Positions 6,189 to 9,385 of a stretch of DNA of 9,385 nt are shown in pieces. The DNA lies in the NCBI GenBank assembly GCA_964517355.1, contig CAZFCK010000189.1:1-9385 (forward strand), given 5' to 3'. Under the pieces are notes generated by a model. It was not told the origin of the DNA. It worked only from the letters and a program-made list of their open reading frames with translations, and did not search any database. The first letter of the stretch is position 1; each line of letters opens with the position of its first letter. Origin of the DNA: CAZFCK01 sp964517355 (GTDB lineage: Bacteria > Desulfobacterota > Desulfovibrionia > Desulfovibrionales > Desulfovibrionaceae). Position numbers and translations under genes: made by a program.

Positions 6189-7463
6189 CTAGATTTCGCT
6201 GACCGGCAGCACGATGCGGCTGTAGATGCCGTTTTCGATCACACGCAACATGACGGCGTCGCCCGAAGGGCTGAAAACCGGATTCCACAGCTCGTCATAA
6301 TCCTTGCCATGGACCTTGCCGTCGCACACCAGCGTGTATTTCCTGCCGGGCCGTTCCACTTTCACGGCAATATGTTTGGAATCCGGACTAGCCACCGGCT
6401 TCCAGACCATCTCATAGCTGCCGTTCCACAGAGCATCGTCGGCCATGATGACGTATTTGCCCGCCTCATTGCGCGCAACAGCAGCGGCACGGCGGCCATC
6501 CGGGCTCACGGTCAACTCGGTGATCACCGTATCCACTTTGGTCGACCAGGGTTTGCCGTCCTTGGCCACGGTCCAACGGCCGTATTCAGGAGCCACCAAA
6601 GCGTACAACGTAGCGCCGTCGGCGCTGTACGTCTGATGCCAGCATTGGAAAAACACCGGATCCCAGATCATGCTGTCGTCCTGCGCCATACCCCACTTGC
6701 CCTTGATGCGCACAGGCGCCACCACACGCCCGGTGCCGGGGTTGAAACGGGGTTCCCACACGCATTGATAATTCGTACCCCACGTCTGACCATCAATCGC
6801 AATCGTGTAATCGTACAGCGTGCTGCGAACCTGGCAGGCGATCCTTTCAGACTTGTGATCGAACACCGGAGTCCAGCAGTTCACAAAGGTACGGTCCCAG
6901 ACAACGCCGTTGCGCGCCACGGTAAAGCAACCCTCTTTAAACGAAAAAATATCCGCCTGCGGCAGGTTGCGCGTCTGCACCACTGCGGCCGATGTGGCTC
7001 CATCAGAAGACAACGCGAAATTGTTGGCGTTCTCGTACAGATTTTCCCACACCTCGCCATTGTGCACCATGCCGTATTGGCCGTCCTGTTGCACGCTGGC
7101 GGCTATGGCCTCGCCGGTCTCGCTGAACAACGTACCCCAAATGTACCCGAAATTCTCTTCCAGTGGAGCATCGTCCACGGCTAAGGTCCATTCGCCCATG
7201 CTTGAAGCAAGCACGGTCAAACGCCCGTCAGGGCTGAAACGGGGATACCACACCTTGTCAAAGGTGTTCTCCCATGCCTCGCCGTTCACGCACATGGTGA
7301 ATTCGGCCTCATCTTCATTGGGAACCTTGGCCACGGCAGCCACTTTTTCGCCATCCGGACTGGGGTAGAACTCTTCCACCCACTCAAACTCCTTGGCGCA
7401 CGCAGCCGTGTCCAGTATATCCCTTTTTCCAGGACTCCAGTCCCAGTCCGAACCAGGGCGCAT
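6189..7463 (-). CDS. tmcD: TmcD, cytoplasmic beta-propeller-like repeat protein
   Basis: First gene of the tmc operon. I place the start at the ATG at 7463 (424 residues) because AAGGAGG lies exactly six bases upstream; an in-frame ATG nine codons earlier (7490) would put this ribosome site inside the gene. About ten tandem units of 37-50 residues fill the protein. Each is built around a [VCIL]W-x-P-x-F-S-P-D-G-like turn, a hydrophobic AAAV-type strand, a GxWT-type strand and a D-G-x-x-W turn; clear unit starts are near residues 71, 108, 196, 235, 274, 353 and 392. The pattern is that of PD40/WD40-like beta-propellers. No signal peptide, membrane helix or redox cofactor motif is seen, so a cytoplasmic scaffold or docking subunit is inferred. 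Its molecular role in the Tmc complex is not established to my knowledge. Confidence 0.88.
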   Translation of the reverse strand: MRPGSDWDWSPGKRDILDTAACAKEFEWVEEFYPSPDGEKVAAVAKVPNEDEAEFTMCVNGEAWENTFDKVWYPRFSPDGRLTVLASSMGEWTLAVDDAPLEENFGYIWGTLFSETGEAIAASVQQDGQYGMVHNGEVWENLYENANNFALSSDGATSAAVVQTRNLPQADIFSFKEGCFTVARNGVVWDRTFVNCWTPVFDHKSERIACQVRSTLYDYTIAIDGQTWGTNYQCVWEPRFNPGTGRVVAPVRIKGKWGMAQDDSMIWDPVFFQCWHQTYSADGATLYALVAPEYGRWTVAKDGKPWSTKVDTVITELTVSPDGRRAAAVARNEAGKYVIMADDALWNGSYEMVWKPVASPDSKHIAVKVERPGRKYTLVCDGKVHGKDYDELWNPVFSPSGDAVMLRVIENGIYSRIVLPVSEI

Positions 7464-7469
7464 CTCTCG

Positions 7470-7476
7470 CCTCCTT
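7470..7476 (-). promoter_or_regulatory. Strong Shine-Dalgarno that fixes the tmcD start
   Basis: AAGGAGG on the - strand is followed by CGAGAG and the ATG at 7463. Match and spacing are near ideal and decide between the two in-frame ATGs at 7490 and 7463. Confidence 0.85.
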
Positions 7477-7536
7477 GCCCTTAGGAACATTAAACACCCA
7501 CGTAAAAATCACCTAGACAATAACGTTTTCTCCTAA

Positions 7537-7543
7537 CGTGCCA
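7537..7543 (-). promoter_or_regulatory. Sigma-54 -24-like box without a matching -12 box
   Basis: TGGCACG on the - strand is a perfect match to the -24 element of sigma-54 promoters. At the required distance the -12 element should read TTGC, but the sequence is GAGA, keeping only the G of the essential GC. It lies 74 bases before the tmcD start. It may be chance or a decayed or non-standard sigma-54 promoter. Confidence 0.2.
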
Positions 7544-7569
7544 CAAGAAAAATGGCAAGAAACTCCCAT

Positions 7570-7598
7570 ATTCTACACTACATCGGGAGGAATTTATA
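7570..7598 (-). promoter_or_regulatory. Weak sigma-70-like promoter candidate for tmcDCBA
   Basis: On the - strand TAGAAT (7575-7570) matches the -10 consensus at five of six positions. Seventeen bases upstream TATAAA (7598-7593) matches the -35 consensus at only three of six. It lies about 107 bases before the tmcD start and downstream of the terminator, so the position is sensible but the match is weak. Confidence 0.25.
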
Positions 7599-7685
7599 TA
7601 ACTCTGCAAAAATCATACTTTTCACTCTATCGGCCGTCACCTGACTGGAAAGGTAGGACTTTACCTCGCCGCATACCGAAAAGCC

Positions 7686-7707
7686 TGTGTCAATGCCGGT
7701 TGACACA
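7686..7707. promoter_or_regulatory. Operator-like inverted repeat upstream of tmcD
   Basis: TGTGTCAA and TTGACACA form a perfect 8-bp inverted repeat with a 6-base spacer (TGCCGG). It can also be read as TGTC-N10-GACA, the shape of binding sites for many dimeric helix-turn-helix regulators, including sigma-54 activators. It lies between the terminator of the upstream gene and the candidate tmc promoters, about 220 bases from the tmcD start. The bound protein cannot be named from sequence. Confidence 0.4.
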
Positions 7708-7746
7708 CAGTCGCGACATTCCGCTTCCTTTTTTTTGGGTTTTTTC

Positions 7747-7799
7747 ACAAAACAAATCCCCGTCTGCCTTATCGCGAGGCAGACGGGGATTTGTTTTGT
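7747..7799. terminator. Bidirectional intrinsic terminator downstream of hemC
   Basis: A perfect 23-bp stem (7747-7769 with 7777-7799) surrounds the 7-base loop TATCGCG. The inner half is GC-rich (CCCCGTCTGCC) and the outer half is A-rich on the 5' side and T-rich (ATTTGTTTTGT) on the 3' side. The same arrangement appears on both strands, so it should stop transcription from either side. On - it would end the fmdB-hemC unit about 200 bases after hemC and insulate the tmc promoter. Confidence 0.85.
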
Positions 7800-7818
7800 C
7801 GATAAAACACAATCTTAT

Positions 7819-7839
7819 GCAGGGCCGGTCCGGCCCTGC
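7819..7839. repeat. GC-rich 9-bp hairpin
   Basis: GCAGGGCCG (7819-7827) pairs perfectly with CGGCCCTGC (7831-7839) around the loop GTC. It is flanked on the left by TCTTATGCA, the same nine bases as in the 33-base repeat at 188-220, which may be chance or shared repeat ancestry. No T-run follows on either strand. Confidence 0.5.
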
Positions 7840-7895
7840 CGCGCGGGACTTTCGTTACGGCGACACGCCGCTTATTGAAAACGGGGCCGCTCCTG

Positions 7896-7952
7896 AGCGC
7901 ATTTTCGCCTTAAAGCAAGGCTTGCACCTGAAACAACGTCCCCTTGTTTCAG
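7896..7952 (-). repeat. Two-hairpin intergenic element with CGAAAATGCGCT box, copy B
   Basis: Read on the - strand, hairpin 1 is CTGAAACAA paired with TTGTTTCAG (7952-7944 with 7936-7928, loop of 7). Hairpin 2 is GCCTT-GCTTT-AAGGC (7921-7907), overlapping by one base the box CGAAAATGCGCT (7907-7896). The interval from GTTTCAG to the box is exactly 20 bases, as in copy A at 216-276. The two hairpin-2 stems differ by compensatory changes. It lies about 45 bases downstream of the hemC stop. Confidence 0.55.
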
Positions 7953-7996
7953 ATTGATGCGGAAGAGCACCCACCCCTTATCAAAGTCAACACGAT

Positions 7997-8920
7997 TCAA
8001 CTTCTATCGTATAGCCGTTCCAAAATGTCCCTGCCGCCCGCTTCCAAGACTTCACGAGCCAGGGCCAGGCCCAACATGCGGGCTTCTCCGGCCTTGCCTT
8101 CCATGCCGCGCCGTATGATCCGCGAGCCGTCCACTTCGGCCACCAGGCCTTCGAGGCGCAGCGTGTCCCCCCGCAACAGGGCATGGGCCGCTATGGGCAC
8201 CTGGCACCCCCCTTCCAAGCCCTCCAAAAAACCGCGTTCAGCGGCGACGCACGTTTTGGTGTGCGCGTGATTCAAGGGCTCCAGCAAGGCCATGAGTTCC
8301 GCATCGTCCGTACGGTATTCTATACCCAACGCGCCCTGCCCAACCGCGGGAAGAAACTGCGGCGGTCCCAGAACGCTTTGCTTGGGCGCCCGCAGTTCCA
8401 GGCGATTGAGTCCCGAGGTGGCCATGACAATGGCGTCGTACTGCCCCTCCAGCAATTTGCGCAATCGCGTATCCACATTGCCGCGCAGGTTCTCTATGGT
8501 GAGATCCGGCCGCAGCCCGAGCAACTGGGCCTGGCGGCGCAGGCTGCACGTGCCGACTTTCGCCCCTTGAGGCAACTGGTCCAGGCTCGCGTAGTGAACG
8601 CTCAACAGGCTGTCGCTGAGGTCTTCACGCCGGGGCACGACGCCCACTTCCAGCCCCGAGGGCTGCAGTGAGGGCACATCCTTCATACTGTGCACAGCGA
8701 GATCGGCCCTGCCGTCCAGCAACGCTTCTTCGATTTCTTTGACGAACAGCCCCTTGCCGCCGATTTTGGCCAAAGGGGTATCGAGGATCTTGTCGCCCGT
8801 GGTTTTGAGCGGCAGCAAGGTCACATCTTTTGCTCCGCACGATTCCATCAGCGCTTTTACGTGATTGGCCTGCCACAGGGCCAGTTTGCTGCTGCGCGTG
8901 GCAATTATGTATTTTCTCAT
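7997..8920 (-). CDS. hemC: Hydroxymethylbilane synthase (porphobilinogen deaminase)
   Basis: This 307-residue cytoplasmic enzyme joins four porphobilinogen molecules into hydroxymethylbilane, the precursor of uroporphyrinogen III and so of siroheme, heme and cobalamin. Conserved features are all present: N-terminal TRSSKLALWQ (8-17), the KIGGKGLFVKE segment (52-62), catalytic Asp81 in HSMKD, the basic LRR (127-129) and LRGNVDTRL (145-153) cofactor and substrate-binding segments, and Cys239 in GGCQVP, which carries the dipyrromethane cofactor. The length is normal for the family. The ATG at 8920 gives the expected N-terminus, but no strong Shine-Dalgarno precedes it. It follows the FmdB-like gene by 84 bases on the same strand and is probably co-transcribed with it. 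In sulfate reducers the product typically feeds siroheme for sulfite reductase and the siroheme-dependent heme route, so it bears indirectly on the cytochromes encoded next door. Confidence 0.95.
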   Translation of the reverse strand: MRKYIIATRSSKLALWQANHVKALMESCGAKDVTLLPLKTTGDKILDTPLAKIGGKGLFVKEIEEALLDGRADLAVHSMKDVPSLQPSGLEVGVVPRREDLSDSLLSVHYASLDQLPQGAKVGTCSLRRQAQLLGLRPDLTIENLRGNVDTRLRKLLEGQYDAIVMATSGLNRLELRAPKQSVLGPPQFLPAVGQGALGIEYRTDDAELMALLEPLNHAHTKTCVAAERGFLEGLEGGCQVPIAAHALLRGDTLRLEGLVAEVDGSRIIRRGMEGKAGEARMLGLALAREVLEAGGRDILERLYDRS

Positions 8921-9004
8921 GACGCTTTTTATGGTGCGAGGGAGGAATCCTCACATGCAGGGTTTCCCTTGAGTCGAGATTCCAAAATTGTGGTGAGACA
9001 TCCT

Positions 9005-9244
9005 TTAGCCGCTGCACGTGCTGCAATTGCCCCCGGAACAACCAGAGCAGCCGCCCCCGGATGATGGGCGCGGCATGGCCATGCGGTGCACGCCCGGATC
9101 GCCGCTTCTGAACTTGCAGCACGAGAGCAGTTTCTCCGTTTTCTCCGAGCCGCAGGCCGGGCAGGTGACGACCTGGCCGTCCTTGGTCACGAGTTCTTCA
9201 AATTCCTTGTTGCAGGAGCCGCAACGGTATTCGTAGATGGGCAT
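9005..9244 (-). CDS. FmdB-family zinc-ribbon protein
   Basis: A 79-residue protein starting MPIYEYRCGSC, the signature of the FmdB/CxxC_CxxC_SSSS small zinc-ribbon family, whose biochemical role is largely unknown (the first named member was a putative regulator of formamidase). Two CXXC knuckles, Cys8/Cys11 and Cys28/Cys31, would bind one zinc. The C-terminus is a flexible Gly/Ser/Cys-rich tail with two more pairs, Cys66/Cys69 and Cys74/Cys77, plus adjacent Cys42-Cys43. This gives ten cysteines in 79 residues. GGAGGA lies eight bases before the ATG, a strong ribosome site. It probably opens the transcription unit that continues into hemC. Confidence 0.85.
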   Translation of the reverse strand: MPIYEYRCGSCNKEFEELVTKDGQVVTCPACGSEKTEKLLSCCKFRSGDPGVHRMAMPRPSSGGGCSGCSGGNCSTCSG

Positions 9245-9309
9245 AGTCTGATTCCTCCATAAGATATCCGCTCAAGAGATACCACCTCGGCTCTCCGAGA
9301 TGAGCGCGC

Positions 9310-9337
9310 GCTATAACATTTTGTATTTGCTTAAAAA
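9310..9337 (-). promoter_or_regulatory. Weak promoter candidate for fmdB-hemC
   Basis: On the - strand an extended -10-like TGT-TATAGC (9318-9310) lies 16 bases downstream of TTTTTA (9337-9332), about 65 bases before the fmdB-type start. The match is modest (four of six and three of six), but the surrounding 9314-9360 is markedly AT-rich, as expected for a promoter. Confidence 0.25.
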
Positions 9338-9352
9338 TTAAGGATAAAAAAG

Positions 9353-9385
9353 GTCGTTTTTCCGGCGTCCAGGGGCCTCCCCTGG
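9353..9385 (-). repeat. GC-rich hairpin repeat, right copy (at the window edge)
   Basis: Read on the - strand this is the CCAGGGG-AGG-CCCCTGG hairpin followed by ACGCC, GAAAAA and GAC, identical at 31 of 33 positions to 94-126 on +. The hairpin ends exactly at the last base of the window, so the element may continue outside. It lies upstream of the candidate fmdB promoter. Confidence 0.65.

Larger units (their letters stand above)
7464..7996. other. Regulatory and repeat region between hemC and tmcD
   Basis: These 533 bases contain no supported gene. From tmcD outward they hold the ribosome site of tmcD, a perfect sigma-54 -24-like box (7537-7543), a weak sigma-70-like pair (7570-7598), an inverted repeat of operator type (7686-7707), a 23-bp bidirectional terminator (7747-7799), a GC-rich hairpin (7819-7839), and a copy of the two-hairpin intergenic element (7896-7952). 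A + strand reading frame at 7538-7957 crosses the terminator and all repeats and has no ribosome site, so it is not called. Confidence 0.75.

Noticed and set aside
7464..7490. Longer tmcD start at 7490
   Set aside because: The AAGGAGG six bases before the ATG at 7463 would then lie inside the gene, and the extra nine residues (MFLRARRRE) are just a translation of the leader.
7538..7957. 139-codon + strand frame between hemC and tmcD
   Set aside because: It crosses the 23-bp terminator, the GC-rich hairpin and the repeat element, lacks a ribosome site and resembles no family.
1..9385. CRISPR array, insertion sequence, prophage or defence system
   Set aside because: There are no regularly spaced direct repeats, no transposase or integrase gene, and no nuclease, helicase or toxin-type motifs. 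The repeats present are short hairpin elements between ordinary genes.

Overview
The window reads as chromosome of a sulfate-reducing bacterium of the Desulfovibrio group (Desulfovibrionaceae). The main reason is a complete four-gene set for the Tmc transmembrane redox complex: a periplasmic tetraheme cytochrome c, a cytoplasmic two-cluster Fe-S protein with a CCG cysteine-rich domain, a membrane cytochrome b-type subunit and a cytoplasmic beta-propeller-like protein. That combination is characteristic of Desulfovibrio. Nothing points to phage, plasmid or insertion sequence; all genes share similar composition and are intact. The identification rests on reading the sequence only, without database search.

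Layout, left to right. Bases 1-403 hold no convincing gene but are dense in hairpins and short repeats. A + strand MFS efflux-type permease (404-1594) follows. It converges, with a single base between the two stop codons, on a - strand gene for a degenerate receiver domain fused to TPR repeats (1596-2951). Upstream of that, also on -, is a stand-alone CheY-like receiver (3075-3458). A strong intrinsic terminator (3612-3657) ends the tmc operon, which runs on - in the order tmcD (7463-6189), tmcC (6173-5514), tmcB (5468-4131), tmcA (4079-3687). A regulatory and repeat region (7464-7996) separates it from hemC (8920-7997), preceded by a small FmdB-type zinc-ribbon gene (9244-9005).

How the genes work together. 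TmcA receives electrons in the periplasm (from type I cytochrome c3 and hydrogenases in known systems). TmcC carries them across the membrane and TmcB receives them in the cytoplasm, where TmcD may dock. HemC makes hydroxymethylbilane, the tetrapyrrole precursor that ultimately supplies the hemes of TmcA and TmcC. The two receiver-domain proteins lie directly downstream of the tmc operon but behind a terminator, so any regulatory link is inference.

The most unusual signals are in the intergenic DNA. (a) A composite two-hairpin element ending in a 12-base box (CGAAAATGCGCT) occurs at 216-276 (+) and 7896-7952 (-), with exactly the same 20-base spacing and compensatory base changes in the second hairpin. 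(b) A 33-base sequence is inverted within the left end (1-33 and 188-220). (c) A 33-base GC-rich hairpin element occurs inverted at the two ends of the window (94-126 and 9353-9385, 31 of 33 identical). Together they look like members of dispersed intergenic repeat families. No new defence or metabolic system is evident.
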